Positions 10,083 through 21,685 of a stretch of 64,000 nucleotides of DNA are shown here, piece after piece. The stretch is from Pseudo-nitzschia pungens. Its lineage: Eukaryota; Bacillariophyta; Bacillariophyceae; Bacillariales; Bacillariaceae. Below the pieces are notes generated by a model. It worked only from the letters and a program-made list of their open reading frames with translations, searched no databases and was not told the origin of the DNA. Both the position numbers and the translations under genes were made by a program. Position 1 is the first letter of the stretch. Each line of letters opens with the position of its first letter. The stretch covers positions 6,696,001-6,760,000 of the forward strand of contig CM074759.1 of assembly GCA_037355855.1 (NCBI GenBank), read 5' to 3'.

Positions 10083-12062
10083 ATGATAGCTTTCCCCAAA
10101 AATAGGTTTGCCATGTTTCTGTTGTTGTTGTCGACATTGACAATCGCACTCTCTCCTTCGAAGTGCTTTTGCACAGCGGATTGGATCGATCCGGATACCC
10201 CCGACGATGTTCGATCGACGCACCCGCTCACTCCGATCCCGGGGATCGTCCCAAAGGTGGTGGAGAACAAATCCCCGCCCATGAAGAAACACAAGAAACA
10301 CAGAACCGCATCTCCAACAGGAAGTTCTCCGAGGCCCTCGGCGGCACCAACGCAAACCCCCTCTGCTTATCCCACGACCACTCTGGGTACCTACGAACTC
10401 GTATTTTCCGAAGAGTTCAACGTCCCCGGGCGTTCCTTTGCAGACGGAAGTGATCCACGATGGACCGCTCTCGAAAAGAACGATTACACCAACGATGCCT
10501 TGCACTATTACTCGGCAGCAAATGCAGCTACCAACGATGACGGTGAGCTTGTCATCACAACCGAAGCCGCCGACACTCCCATTGTCGGGGAAGACGAAAA
10601 AGATCCGAAAAAGAAGACTCGAAAAACAAAACATTTCAAATCGGCAATGTTGCAGACCTGGAACAAGTTTTGTTTCACGGGTGGTATTATCGAAGCACAG
10701 GCTACGATGCCGGGCAAGAGTACCATTGGTGGATTGTGGCCGGCGTTTTGGTTGTTGGGGAACTTGGCGCGCCACACCTATGTAGGAAGTTCCCAGCACA
10801 TTTGGCCATTTTCCTCCGACAGTTGCACGGAAAAAGCATTTTGGGCTCAGGACATATCTGCCTGCAGTGGAGTGGCCCATTATGGAATGGCCAAGGGAGT
10901 CGGACGGGGTTCTCCCGAAATCGATATTTTTGAGGTGCAGCCAGGTCCCATCAAGGCCAACACGGGAATCTATCTCGAATCCTCTGTGGGACAGCCCTAC
11001 ATGTCGGCTTCCTTCCAGGTGGCACCTGGGAGGCCCAATTCCAGACCGGGAGGTGGTTACTGGCCGGGTCCCTGGCCAGTGGTACGATGGTCTCACTGGT
11101 GGAGACAAGACGTCGCTGAACATTAATTTCTATGGAAATTACAATCACTTCAAGAACGACCCGCATCCGGAAAAATCCGATTATTGGAGCGATGCTATCA
11201 GTTATAATCGTCAGTTGGATGAGTCGCATTTTAACAGCTCCCACGTGTATAGACTCGAATGGGACGTTCCAACAGAGGAGAAGGATGGTTATCTTCGTTG
11301 GTATTTGGATGGAAAACTTGTGTTAGGACATCAACGGCACCGGAGTCCGAGAAGGTGGCACGGGTTCGGAAGTTTCAACCGAACCGTCGTATATTCTTTT
11401 GAATACGGCCGTGTCCTCCCAGTGGGGTTTTCCGTTGAAGTGCCCCGCAAATTGCCCCTGTGAGGAGTACGATTGCAACTCAAGTAACTATGCGGAACGA
11501 TGTGGATTTAGTGAAGGATTTTGTGACATGTTGACCAAGCGAAAGAATCCACCCCAATACAAGATTGATTGGGTACGGGTGTACCAAGATCCTACGAAAG
11601 AGGAGCAAAAGGTTGGATGCTCTACGCCCGAGCGTCCGACTCGCCGATACATTGAGGCGCACGAAAAATTGTACAAAACCGACAACGACGAACGTCCGCT
11701 CAAACCCATCCAAGTAGGTACGCGGAATCTGCGATCCATTGGCAAGTGCTACGGACACTTCCGCAAAGGCGTGCGGGGGAGGAGAGCGAGGCCGTTGCAC
11801 GAGAGGCAATGTGTGCGAATGCAAAGAAGGTTGGGTCGGTCCACACTGTTTGGCCGCCAGTGGATTCGACGATATTGATTGGGATCCACACGACAAGCTT
11901 TCGGACGTTGGTTTCCGCCCTCCAAGATTCGTGTGGAATGGCCTTGGGGTAGGACTGATGGCAGTCGTGCTTGGATTCTTCATTGCGGCGAAATGGAGAC
12001 GCCAACTCCTCGAGGGGTGGACTCCAATCCCCGAGGCAGAAGTAAAACATCTGGTGGTTTAG
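10083..12062 (+). CDS. KRE6/SKN1-like GH16 beta-glucan transglycosylase, membrane anchored
   Basis: The ATG at 10083 starts a signal peptide (FAMFLLLLSTLTIALS) followed by a Pro/Ser/Thr linker and a GH16 domain. That domain contains YELVFSEEFNVPGR, DPRWTALEKNDYTNDALHYY, the substrate-cleft segment GGLWPAFWLLGNL and the catalytic motif PEIDIFEVQ (two catalytic Glu flanking Asp, about residues 278-283). Downstream come WYDGLTGGDKTSLNINFYG, NPPQYKIDWVRVYQDP, an EGF-like cysteine module (ACGGGERGRC ... CECKEGWVGPHC) and a C-terminal membrane segment (LGVGLMAVVLGFFIAA). KRE6/SKN1-type GH16 proteins build beta-1,6 branches; diatom members are linked to chrysolaminarin. The frame is broken three times, each consistent with one extra base: T at 11073, G at 11326 and G at 11768. 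The stop is at 12062. Family assignment is strong. Confidence 0.85.
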
Positions 12063-12302
12063 ACAGAGGAAGAAATCACAAAAGAAATACTGGCAATCAA
12101 TGCAAACTGTCACGGACTTGTTTTTTTTATTTTACAGTATTCATACAATAGAGGAAATAGTAATACATCATAGTACAGTTCAAAAATTAAATACAAGCTA
12201 TTCACGATAGACATTTTTTGGTATACTAAAGCAATGAATATTGAGTCTTTCTCGTGCTTTTTGCGTCGAACAAAATTACGACACACGGATGATGCGTTTC
12301 GA

Positions 12303-13307
12303 TCAGAGTTCGCCGACAAGTTTGTTGTCACCAGCAGCTGCACCGCTGAGAACTCCAAGACCCTCCTTGACGGTTTCTCTCCATTTGACAGGATCACTGA
12401 GCACATCATCGAGCTCTGCGGTTTTGAGAGCTCCCAGCATTTCCTTCACCATGGGATCGTCGCCACCTCCAGAAACGAACATTTGTCGCACGCTTTCGAT
12501 ATCTTCGTCACTGAGTCCTTTCATCATATCCGCCATCATCTCGTTGATTGCACCGGGGTTGTTGTACAGGTTTTGTGCCGCTTTCATTCCTTCCGCTGCG
12601 CTCGCCATCAATTCGGGGTCGGCCAGCAATTCTTTCATTTGGTCCATGCTTTCCTTCATTTTTTGTTCAAAGTATTCGGGATCCGCCTTAAATTTTGCGA
12701 GTTCTTCGGCATCGACGGCACCGGTTTCTTCCAGGGTCTTCAGAATCTCGTCCTGGTGGCTGAGCATGTTTGCCATCATGTCGTCTCCTCCAAACATTTC
12801 CATGGCTTCCTGCATTTGCTTGGCCAGGTCTTCGGGGGACATTTCGGCCATCATTTTCATAACCTCATCCAATTCGGGAAGATCCATCATTCCCTTCAGA
12901 TCCTCGGGATTGACTCCCATTTGCTTCATCATGGCGTCCATATCGCCCAGGATGTCACCACCGCCGGCTTTGGCCTGCTCATTGAGTTCCTGGAAACTCG
13001 CTCCGCGCTTTTTCTTTGCAGTGAATGCTTGTCCGCTGACAGACTGTGCGCGGCGTGGATTGTGATATCGAACGACAAAAGGAAATCAATCAACACAAAA
13101 ATCATAGAGGGTACTTGTTGTTAGATACGATCCCAAGAAAGTTTGAACTGGGGTGTTGCGACGAAAACAGCAACGGCAACGGGGGCGACGACGACGGCAA
13201 CCCGAGCGATCCGAGCGAGACGTCGTCGACGATTCGATCCGGTGATGACTCACCGAGACAGCGACTGCCGAGAAAGAAAAGAGTGTAGATACAATGGAAA
13301 ACTTCAT
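12303..13307 (-). CDS. Plastid-targeted Met-rich STI1/chaperone-binding-like protein, 264 aa
   Basis: Two exons: 13307..13254 and 13043..12303, with a 210-bp GTGAGT...CACAG intron, phase 0. Exon 1 encodes only MKFSIVSTLFSFSAVAVS, a signal peptide. Exon 2 begins SVSGQAFTAKKKRGA, an ASAFAP-like plastid site with Phe after Ala, so the splice joins the two halves of a bipartite plastid presequence. The mature part is strongly helical and methionine-rich (MDAMMKQMG, MMKGLSDEDIESVRQMF) with NP/DP-containing helical repeats such as LLADPELMASAAEGMKAAQN that recall STI1 / Tic40-Hip heat-shock-cochaperone domains. Both parts are in frame across the junction, which supports the model. It is convergent with the GH16 gene (240 bp between stops). 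The chaperone role is inference. Confidence 0.7.
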
Positions 13308-14918
13308 GGTTGGTACAAAGAAGGTATGATTTTTTAGTGCGACGGGTGGGTGCGTAGGTTGTGAAACGCAATGTGACCTAATAAAATTATTGTACTGTGA
13401 TGTGAGCTGATTTGAGCACCAGGGATCTCGTAGCTCGAGCGATCTGTCGACGGTGTCTGGAGTCGAACGACGAAGTCTTTTGATCGAAACCTTGCTCCCT
13501 CCATCTCGCTATCCCGTGATCGCGATGATCTAGCGTACTACGGGGGGGACTGACTCCTCCCCGTATCCGGCCACGAGTGATCACGATTGTTGTGAATACA
13601 TATACTATTGAGATGAGTTCGAAGGAACATACTAATTACGTAACTCGAACGTAATGTCCGTTCACATACTTCTACAAAAAATCATACGCGTGATGACGGG
13701 ATCGTTCCACGTGGCGTCGCACACACAAGCACGTTTGAGAAGTAAGGTTATCGTGTTGTCGCGCCAAAAGTGCTGGTCACTGTTGCTTGTCGCGATGCAT
13801 GGTGCCGCGGTTCGTGTACAGCACCGGGACTCAAACCGTACGAATGAATAAATGAATCAAAACAATACCAAGGTTACTACTAGTAACCTTAGGCATTGCG
13901 ATCCTCCAACACGACAGTATTTTTTGCCACTCTGCAGAATGGAAGGGGTAATCTTAGTAGCTACCATTGCATGACTCGTAAGGTTACTTCGTAATAGATT
14001 GATATTGCTTGTCAGCAAGAGAGATAACAACAAGGGCAGCAATAAAAGGAGCAGCACCCGAGATGCTGGCACACAGTAAGAAGGAGTCTACAGGAGATAC
14101 TTTTCGGATACCAAGATAGTAGTCTACTAGTACATAAAACTCCTCTGGATGTACAAAAGAATCGATCGGTTAGGAGGGTTTGTGGCTAGGTTGCTGAATT
14201 TAAAAATGAAGAAAAGATTGAGCTGAGCTGGGCTAAGCGGAGTTCAGCTTAGCTCTGTACCGTGTCTATTTCTTTCCATACAGCGAATTTCTATCTCGTA
14301 TTGTAGTAGCGCTGCGCCGTTCTTGTTGCGCTGTTATCTATCTAATCTTATTCGATGCTGCGCGGTTGCTTGCTTTTTTGCTCGTTTATGTGCTCGGGCT
14401 GACGAAAGGGCCGGGGATGCGGTTTCTGATTGGATTATGATTGCTTTGACCAATCGTACGCGTGAAGTGGTCATGTCAATGGTGGAAGAATTTTCATTCC
14501 CTTCCTTTCGCGCTAAAAACACTGATTTCGTTCTGTTCGGACGCTGTTGCGTGGGATTGTACTTTTGCCTCGCCTGAATCGTTTTTTCTCGAATCACAAC
14601 GGGATTTCATTCCCTCCTTTCCCGCTGAAAACGCTACTTTCGTTCTGTTCGGACGCCATTGCATGATACTTCGGTTCCAACCAATCAATCCGTCATTCAC
14701 TCCCTTGTGCACGCGACGGTAAAATTGGGAGCATTGCATTCGTGCCATCCGGTCCGAATGAATCGTGGAGCAGTAGCCGAATGCGTCGGATTCCATTGCC
14801 GGCACACGGAACCCAACCGCTGCGTGCGTGTGCGTGTGCGTGTGCTTATCCAGTATGCGTATGCTTATCCATGCGCATGCATGAGTGGGCGTGTATTCTT
14901 GAATGGATTGCTGCTGCG
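13308..14918. other. Intergenic with a duplicated 60-bp block
   Basis: About 1.6 kb with no convincing gene. The T-loop-like word at 13459-13475 does not build into a tRNA. TAAGGTTAC occurs near 13868 and 13980. A GCTGAGCTGGGCTAAG-type imperfect repeat lies near 14219-14255. The right end includes spurious extensions of the neighbouring minus-strand frames. Confidence 0.4.
14491..14665. repeat. Imperfect direct duplication of about 60 bp
   Basis: A block at 14491-14552 (containing GATTTCGTTCTGTTCGGACG) recurs at about 14604-14665 (CTTTCGTTCTGTTCGGACGC) with about a dozen differences. Both copies also share TTTCATTCCC and CGCTRAAAAC. No target-site or terminal repeats are visible. It is probably a local tandem duplication downstream of the ketopantoate reductase gene. 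Confidence 0.6.
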
Positions 14919-15925
14919 TCACGGATCGGCACCGCTCGCAGTCGCAGTCGAAATCGCACTCGGGGCGGCCGTCAGCTCGGCAATCCGGGAGCACAGATCC
15001 TCGTTGGCGGGGCAGTCGAATCCCAGCTCCCTTCCCTTTCGCACCACGTAGCCGTTGAGGTGATCGATCTCGGTTTTGGTTCCGTTCCCGCGGAGTATGT
15101 CCTTGGTACATGGAAGACTTGTTGTCGCGTGTCGCCGAGATCGTCTGTGTCACAAAGGCTCGCATCTCGTCGACGGAAGGAATCCCGTTGCTGCTGCTGT
15201 CGCTGTTGCTGCTGTCGCTGCTGTTCTTGGCGCTTGCCGATTCTTGCGGTCCGCCATTCACTTCCGAAACGGCATTCGCCACGCGAGCGACTTCCGCCAA
15301 GACTTCCTCGCGCAGCTGGGGAAAGGATGGTTCCATGGCGAGCTCTCCGTTCGTGCACCGAAAGAGTGACGTGAGCGGGTTGATGACGCAATTGGCGGCC
15401 AGTTTGTTCCACAGCACCGCGTTCATTTCGGCCGGGGACAGAGCCGTGCAGCGGAGTCCGGATTGGTTCCAGAGCTCGACCGTATTGCGCGTGTCGTCGA
15501 CTCGCGGGTCGTCCGTCTCCTCCAGGTACGTCGTCCCGACCCCCGCGTGGACGAGTTCGTTGGGTGCCGAGAGATAGGCACCGTGCGTGGTAGTGGCCAG
15601 GGTGAGTCTCGGTGTGGGACCCGAATGGTTGTGGTTGTGGTTGTAGGTTGTGGTTTTGATTGTGGATCGTCCCTACCGCTTGTGGTTGGGCTCGTGATCG
15701 GGCCTGGGCTTGCGCCAGCAGCGTGGACAACTCGTCCCGCACCGACAGGGCTCCGTTGCACAAGAGAATGATCCGAGTGGGAGAAGGCGATTGTTCGTCG
15801 CCATCGCCGTCGGAATCGTAATTGTGGACATGTGCGGGCGAGAACAACCGATCCAAGACGCTTTCCACGGCGTTCTTGGCCTGGTGCGCCTTGGTGGCCA
15901 CGATCAGCGTTCGGATTCGATCGTG

Positions 15926-15965
<40 letters not shown>

Positions 15966-16360
15966 CGATTAACGTCCTCCCCGCCAAGAAACTGTACGGG
16001 GAGGGAAATCCGGTGCTTGTCTTCTCGGAGTTGCTCTTGCTCTTGCTGTTGCTGCTGTCGCGATTTCGTTTGCGACCGGCGGTTGTTCCAAGCAATGTCC
16101 AGGAAATGGCTCGGACCGTTGCCACCTCCGGGATTGTTCCGTGCCGCTCCCGCTCCAGGTCCAACCGCTCCCGCTGCTGCTAATGCCGCCGATGGGGCTT
16201 CGGTCACCCGTTTCCGATTGCGGTCGTGATCTCTCAGCAACACCGTGATGGGATAGGTCGGAAACCTGGATCGAATCGAAGCCGTCCACAGCAGTCCGAT
16301 CGATCCCGCTCCCAAGACATGGATGGGCTCTTGGACGACGAACATGGCGGGTCTAGCCAT
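14919..16360 (-). CDS. Ketopantoate reductase (2-dehydropantoate 2-reductase, ApbA/PanE family)
   Basis: The ATG at 16360 opens a Rossmann start, IHVLGAGSIGLLWTASI (GxGxxG). TLIVATKAHQAKNAV follows (the TK motif of ApbA), then LLCNGALSVRDEL, TTTHGAYLSAPNELVHAG and the C-terminal catalytic-helix signature WNKLAANCVINPLTSLF, whose Lys matches the conserved catalytic Lys. The end shows SSMYQ, DILRGNGTKTEIDHLNG and VVRKGRELGFDCP, with the stop at 14921..14919. The enzyme uses NADPH to reduce ketopantoate to pantoate in pantothenate/CoA synthesis. Two +1 frame breaks occur: inside the CAACCA repeat near 15630 and at 15102 (Gln codon, extra G, then GACATA). Two low-complexity insertions (Gln-rich, and Asn-Asp repeats from GTTGTC repeats at 15920-15966) lengthen the N-terminal domain well beyond the usual ~300-residue enzyme. 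Strong assignment. Confidence 0.85.
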
Positions 16361-17865
16361 CGTGCGTTCGGTAGGATCGTTCGGGGCAAACCGAAATCTT
16401 GTCGTCGGTTGTCGTCTCGTTGATATGGATCGAGATGGATGGAGTGGTGGATGGATGAATGGATGGATGGATGGATGAATGGATTGGTGGATGGATTTTC
16501 ATGCATTCGATTTTCGATTTGCTGGTTCATTTTGAGATTGATGAGGAGATGAAAGAAGGAAAAAGAAAGCACCGAGCAACGGGAAACCGAGTGACACGTC
16601 AAAAATACTAAACGTACGTACGTATTGTTTACTTATTGTTTACGTACAATCCAAAATCTAATAAAATCAATTTTGATAGAATTAAGTACTCTTACCGTAC
16701 TGGACCTACCGTACGTACCTTGACCCTTTACCGACATATGGATCCGATCCGAATCAGTGATACGTAAGCTTAATTAACTTAAGGTTATCCACAACTCCAC
16801 TCATTTTTATTTTTTGTGCTTGCTTCTGTCGGGAATGAATCAATCGAGCGAGTCATTCAGTCCCGCAGGATCCGGGAAGTCCGACCGACCGACTCGCTAA
16901 AAAAATAATGCAATCGGTTTCTCGCCTGGAAAGGATCCCAACGGTTGCAAATTTTGGCCGTCGCAACGCGAGCCCGCCTCAAATTTCAAAACCGATACAG
17001 TAAGATTACGGTAAGCAACGACCACCGACCGACCGACCAGCCAACCAACGAATGCATCGCAACGCAACCCAACGCAACGCAACGCAAGGCAAGGCAACCG
17101 GAAGCAAAAAAAGCACGAGCGAGATCGATTTTTTCTTTTTTGTTTGGTTCCGAGTGAGCACGGATGTTACCAATTACAGTACGGTAACATTACGTTCGAA
17201 AATACGAGTAGGTTACGTGTACTAGACGTACACTCCTTGTACATAGCCTACCAGATGATACGATTTCGTAATTTTTTTTTTTTGAATTGGGGTGATTGAT
17301 GATGATTTTTGTACCGTTCTCACGGCCGCTCTACCGCACCGTACGGTATCTCTAACGTTTTGTTGTCCATTCCCTGCCAAGCCTGCCACGGTATCAATTA
17401 TCAATTGGGATAAGATTACTCCCACTACGATTACGGTAATCTTTTTTTAATCTTACGCATCGTTCTTGCGAATCATCCACCCCATCCATCCACAACCGAC
17501 CCCAGCGCTACCGTAGAAAATCAATCCATCCATCCAGTCAAACCATTCCATTCCATTCCATTCCATTCCATTCCGGTTGCCTCGGGATTGCATCGCATCG
17601 CATCGCATTGCAGTAGACGACTGACCGACTCCTCCAAACGTCTTGGACAGCGAAGAATACCACCATATATACATCCCAAAAACCACTGTAGGAAGTACCG
17701 GTACCGTACACTCGGTGTTTCTTTCTTGGAACATTGTTTCCCACTCCCGTTGCAATCATCACACGCCGCTCTTGCCAACAAAAAGCCCCACGAAAATTTC
17801 GACAGACGAATACTGCCGATATTGACTTTATTTTACTTGACTTCACTTGACTTCACTTGACTTCG
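16361..17865. other. Intergenic with tetra- and pentanucleotide repeats
   Basis: This is the divergent spacer between the reductase and a membrane-protein gene. It holds a GGAT-based tetranucleotide tract at about 16439-16495, a GCAACGCAAC tract near 17060-17090, a CCATT pentanucleotide tract at 17546-17573, CATCG repeats at 17588-17608 and an ACTTGACTTC repeat immediately upstream of the next start. No RNA gene or coding frame is recognised. Confidence 0.5.
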
Positions 17866-19233
17866 ATGCGACCTCCCACAATGAATCATCCTCCTGATCA
17901 TCATCCACACCATCAACAACCACAATCACACAGCAACCGTCGGCCCGGACAGAGACTCAGGCTCCGACCGCGTCCGCAGATGAAACCGCAACCTGAACTG
18001 AAAGCGCAACTTCAACCTGCAACTACAACATGCGGGAAGCCAAACACAAGCACAAAGCACAAGCACAAGCGTGGGTTCCCCTGGCGGAGGGCTCCCAAAA
18101 CCGATTTGCTGGCGTCCCTGGTGCTCTTTCTGCTGACCCTTTCGTGCCTCCCGCGGTCGGGAACCGCCCTCCGCTCGCCGCGCAAGATGTTGGAAGAGCG
18201 GGGCCGCTGCGTTCGGTCGGGAAGCGAGCTCCTCGGTGCCGTTCGGGAGTTTTACAGCGACAACCCCAACAACATCAACCACAACCACAACCACAACCGA
18301 AATAGCGACAGCAAGAATGGCAACCGAAATGGCAACAACGACGCCGACGGCCTCGCCGACAAGCGCAACAACGACGGGGTCGTCCGACGAAGGAACGTCG
18401 GCGGCAGAGACCTACGGGGGATGGAGATCTAGAACTAGATCGATGTCGACATCTACATCTACATCCACATCGATATCCATCGAGCAGTGGTGCCTCTCTC
18501 CGGAAGTCCTAGAACAACTGGACGGAGATACCTCTCTCGGGAACGACCTGACCGAAGCTTTGGAATCCATTGTCGAAACGAGCGAGGACGATGCTTTTGA
18601 CAACCCGGAGGCGACCGATCTCGTCTACGGGTGGGACCGGTCCGCTCGCAGCACGCTGTGCACGGATGTCTGCGCCCGCGGATCCGCCGACGACGACTAC
18701 AAGAAGAAGGAGGTGGTGGAGGAGGAGGAGGAGGAGGAGGAGAAGGATAGCGAGAGTGTCACCATCAACGACAACTGACAACCACGAACGACAACCACGA
18801 TGACGATGAACAAGACGGAAATAACGTCGAGCAAGGGGACGAGTTGGAATTGGAATTGCTATTGGACACGGAAGAGGTTGTCCACGGGGACGAGGGAGGG
18901 CCGTCCTCCGGTTCCGACACGCGGTCTCACCGAAACAGTACCACCACGAGCATGCTCATTCGACTCATTCCGATCAAACTGGTGGCCTTTCTCTCGCTGA
19001 TGTGCCTTGTTCTTGGCGTACGGCAGATGCTATTGTCCATGGACGGCGACAGCAGCTGCTGGTGCTGCTGCAAGTGGGTCAATTCATTCTTTGGTTCCCG
19101 CTACGCTTCCTACGAGGGCATCGATCCGTCGGACGTCTCGGATCACCAAAAGAGCGTGGAATTCGAACTCTTGCAGCTCGCGGGATCCGGGGACGGAGAC
19201 GGAGACTTTGACACCGAGGTCGTGATTTCGTAA
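17866..19233 (+). CDS. Hypothetical two-segment membrane protein, frame interrupted
   Basis: The first ATG is at 17866. The N-terminal 80 residues are His/Gln/Pro/Lys-rich, followed by a membrane or signal-anchor segment (LLASLVLFLLTLSCLP). A Cys-containing helical part follows (MLEERGRCVRSGSELLGAVR), then an Asn-rich tract. Coding character resumes one frame on (+1, about 18400) with WCLSPEVLEQLDGDTSLGND and an acidic Glu run. After about 18780 it is in the frame ending at 19233, which holds a second membrane segment (IPIKLVAFLSLMCLVLGV) and a Cys-rich loop (SSCWCCCKW). The second join could be -1 or +2. No family is recognised. The three pieces share orientation, spacing and composition, so one gene is more likely than three. 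The role is unknown. Confidence 0.45.
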
Positions 19234-20008
19234 CGACCGGATTGCGCACTACACGTACTGTATTTACTTTACTACAAGCAAAGCACTGCACTGCACGGAC
19301 TGCAAGCACCGTATTAGTACGTAGCAAATGAGCAACGAGGACGAAACCGCACTCGCACTCCACGCTGCGCCGGGAGCGAAACCAATCGAGACTCGTTCCC
19401 GCTCGGGACGCATTTGCGAGAACATGACATTACATTCCATTCCATTCCTACACTACCGCAAGAACGAGTGCAAAACCCAAAACTAGCAACGGTGATGGAT
19501 TGGACTCTTGCCGTTGAAAGGGAGTAGTTCATTTGATCGAGAGTGGCACAATTTCCACTACTGGATGGATTGATTTTGAGTCGGTGTCCCACAGATCTCG
19601 TGTTTTCCACACAATGACAACGAGCTTGCACCCAGCACGATTGGACGGGACGGCAGGGTACCATTCGGTTCGTATCGGTTCGGTTCGGATGCGACCATCA
19701 GTTGGTACAGAACTTTGATGTGGACTGAAATCAAATCAAATCAAATCAAATGAAACGGAGGGAACCGACTGTGTTTGGTTGTTTCCCAGTACAAAATTGA
19801 TTGCCGATACTCGTACCAACTCCAGGTAGTCTACGACACGACGCGACGCGACACGACACGACACGACAAATTCCCTCCAAATGGTTTGGTTGCACTATCA
19901 TGGGCCAATGCAACATTTGCATTCTTTGATTCATCACCACAAGTAGTACGTACTTTGACTCATTGACATTGTAGAACTATTATAATATTCAAAATCAAAA
20001 CATTACGA
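19234..20008. other. Intergenic
   Basis: No gene is recognised. It contains short tandem ACGAC(G/A)-type pentamers near 19833-19868 and an AAATC repeat at 19730-19750. Confidence 0.4.
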
Positions 20009-20463
20009 TTATATTACTATACCATTGTTGTTGTCGGAGTGGCAAGTCCCGCACTTTTTTGGACAAAAGTCGGCAGCGAGCTTTTTTTCCCTTGCCCTTG
20101 TTGCTGCTGTTGCTGTCGTTTTTGTCGTTGCCCTTGCTTGCACTCGAGCTCGCAAAACAGCGGACGGAAGAACCTCGCGCGGCGCTGCGACGCTCGGTCC
20201 ACCCGCCGGCATCCGCGTCCGGTAGTTTTCTCGCCGACCCACCGGTCGCGGTCTCGATTCTCGTTGCTTTCCGGGCGGAACGAACCGTCGTTTGCGCGAT
20301 CAATCCGCAACGGGAACGGACGGAGAAGAGGTCGGAAGCGCGCCGGGCTCCGGAGTGCTAGACTACTAATGCCCGTACAATCACCGCTGCACCATACGCC
20401 ACCGCTCCAAAGTGATTTTTTGCATTCGCATTCGCGTGCCGATCCGAGAAAAATATCCTTCAT
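20009..20463 (-). CDS. Hypothetical Lys/Asn/Gln-rich ORF with a Cys-rich end, broken frame
   Basis: A minus-strand ATG at 20463 opens a 148-residue frame of basic composition. The most protein-like sequence, however, moves across frames: SSSASKGNDKNDSNSSNKGK, then, after a seven-A run near 20080-20090, KKLAADFCPKKCGTCHSDNN ending at 20009. The terminal CxxxCxxC spacing (FCPKKCGTC) resembles the end of ShKT-like cysteine modules, but the rest of that module is not visible. It lies directly downstream of the decayed leucine-rich-repeat array on the same strand and may be its C-terminal part. Low confidence. Confidence 0.28.
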
Positions 20464-20469
20464 TGATAC

Positions 20470-21101
20470 GGTAAGTTACGTATCGACCATAAGTCAATTC
20501 GTTCCAATAAATCAAGCATTGATTGAAATCTGCGCCTGTCTTTGAACATCGAATCCATTGCAAGAACTGAGGTAACATCCCATTCATTGATTGGCTGGTT
20601 GAAAGCACGAGCCTTAAAAAAACATAGAACCCATGTCCTCAACTCGTGAAACGTCCCATTCATTGATTGGCTGGTTGAAAACATCTGTACCAGAAAACGC
20701 CCCTCGCATTCTAGTAACCTTACTAGAAACGTCCCATGCGTCGACGGGCTGGTTGAAAGCCTTTGCATATCGAAAGCGACATCATCAATCATACGAACGT
20801 TAGACAGATCCCAATCATTGATGGGCTGGTTGAAAAGCCAACTGTCCTCAAACATTCCTATCATGGATGTTACTTGAGAAACGTTCCATTGATTGAGGGA
20901 CTGGTTGAAATCCTATGTCGGATGAAACGTCGCTTCCATATCTCTAACTCGTGAAACATCCCATTCATTGATGGGCTGGTTGAAAGCGTGTGCCTCATAA
21001 AACGTCGCACGAATGCTTGTAACTCGTGAAACATCCCATTCATTGATGGGCTGGTTGAAAGCCTTTACCGGTAGGAGTCTCTGTATCAACGAAGAAATCA
21101 T
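20470..21101 (-). pseudogene. BspA-like (DUF285) leucine-rich-repeat array, decayed
   Basis: Seven to eight repeats of about 75-80 bp encode the DUF285 signature AFNQPINEWDVSRV (for example near 21050, 20978, 20898, 20828, 20749, 20668 and 20590, where the plus strand reads CTGGTTGAAA). These BspA-type repeats are common in diatom surface and secreted proteins. The frame has an in-frame TAG near 20912 (HPT, stop, DFNQSLNQWNVSQVTSM) and at least three frame shifts in both directions. No N-terminal signal peptide is attached, and the first ATG (21101) falls inside a repeat-like region. I read it as a degenerate fragment, possibly once joined to the adjacent downstream frame. Confidence 0.65.
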
Positions 21102-21685
21102 TATTATTACAGCGACCTTGCGTAGTAATATTGTGGTACGAAGTAATATTCTGTGCTTTTCCAGTTGCCCATGGATCTTTCATTGGGCGTAAGTTGATGA
21201 CATCCAACAAAGAAAGATATTACGGAAAATAATGTCAATGATGAGACAATCCACGTGCAACTTGGCGAAAAGTATACCAACAATATTGTTGTACGAAGTG
21301 CAAGTACGTATATTTGTACGTATTGCCATCGAATTAAAATTGTAAAAGAAGAAGAACAAAACGATATTTAGGAGCAAGTGGGTATTGTACACTCCGGTAC
21401 TGTCCGTAGTTACATAACCCCATGGCTCCTAAGATCGAGCACGTGCCTTGCTAAGAAGTAAGACCTCACGGTACGTGTAATAGATTAATTAGACTTTTTA
21501 AATTACTTGAAAAAGTACCGTACTCCAAAAGAAAAAATGAGGGGAAGGAGAGAGAGGTGAGGTTAAGGTTACTGTCGTATCCCTGGAAACCAAGAGAACG
21601 ACCGCGAGGAAAAATAGAATGTTTCTCGTATTCAAAATACAGTACAACGTCGTGTTGTTTGTCATAATTTTGTCGTGATAGAACA
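21102..21685. other. Intergenic
   Basis: A/T-rich, with GTACGAAGTA-type words and TAAGGTTAC near 21557. No coding frame or RNA gene is recognised. Confidence 0.4.

Noticed and set aside
13440..13530. tRNA-like T-loop word (GGAGTCGAAC) on the plus strand
   Set aside because: The reverse complement gives GTTCGACTCC, but no pairing T stem, D arm, anticodon stem or acceptor partner could be built around it.
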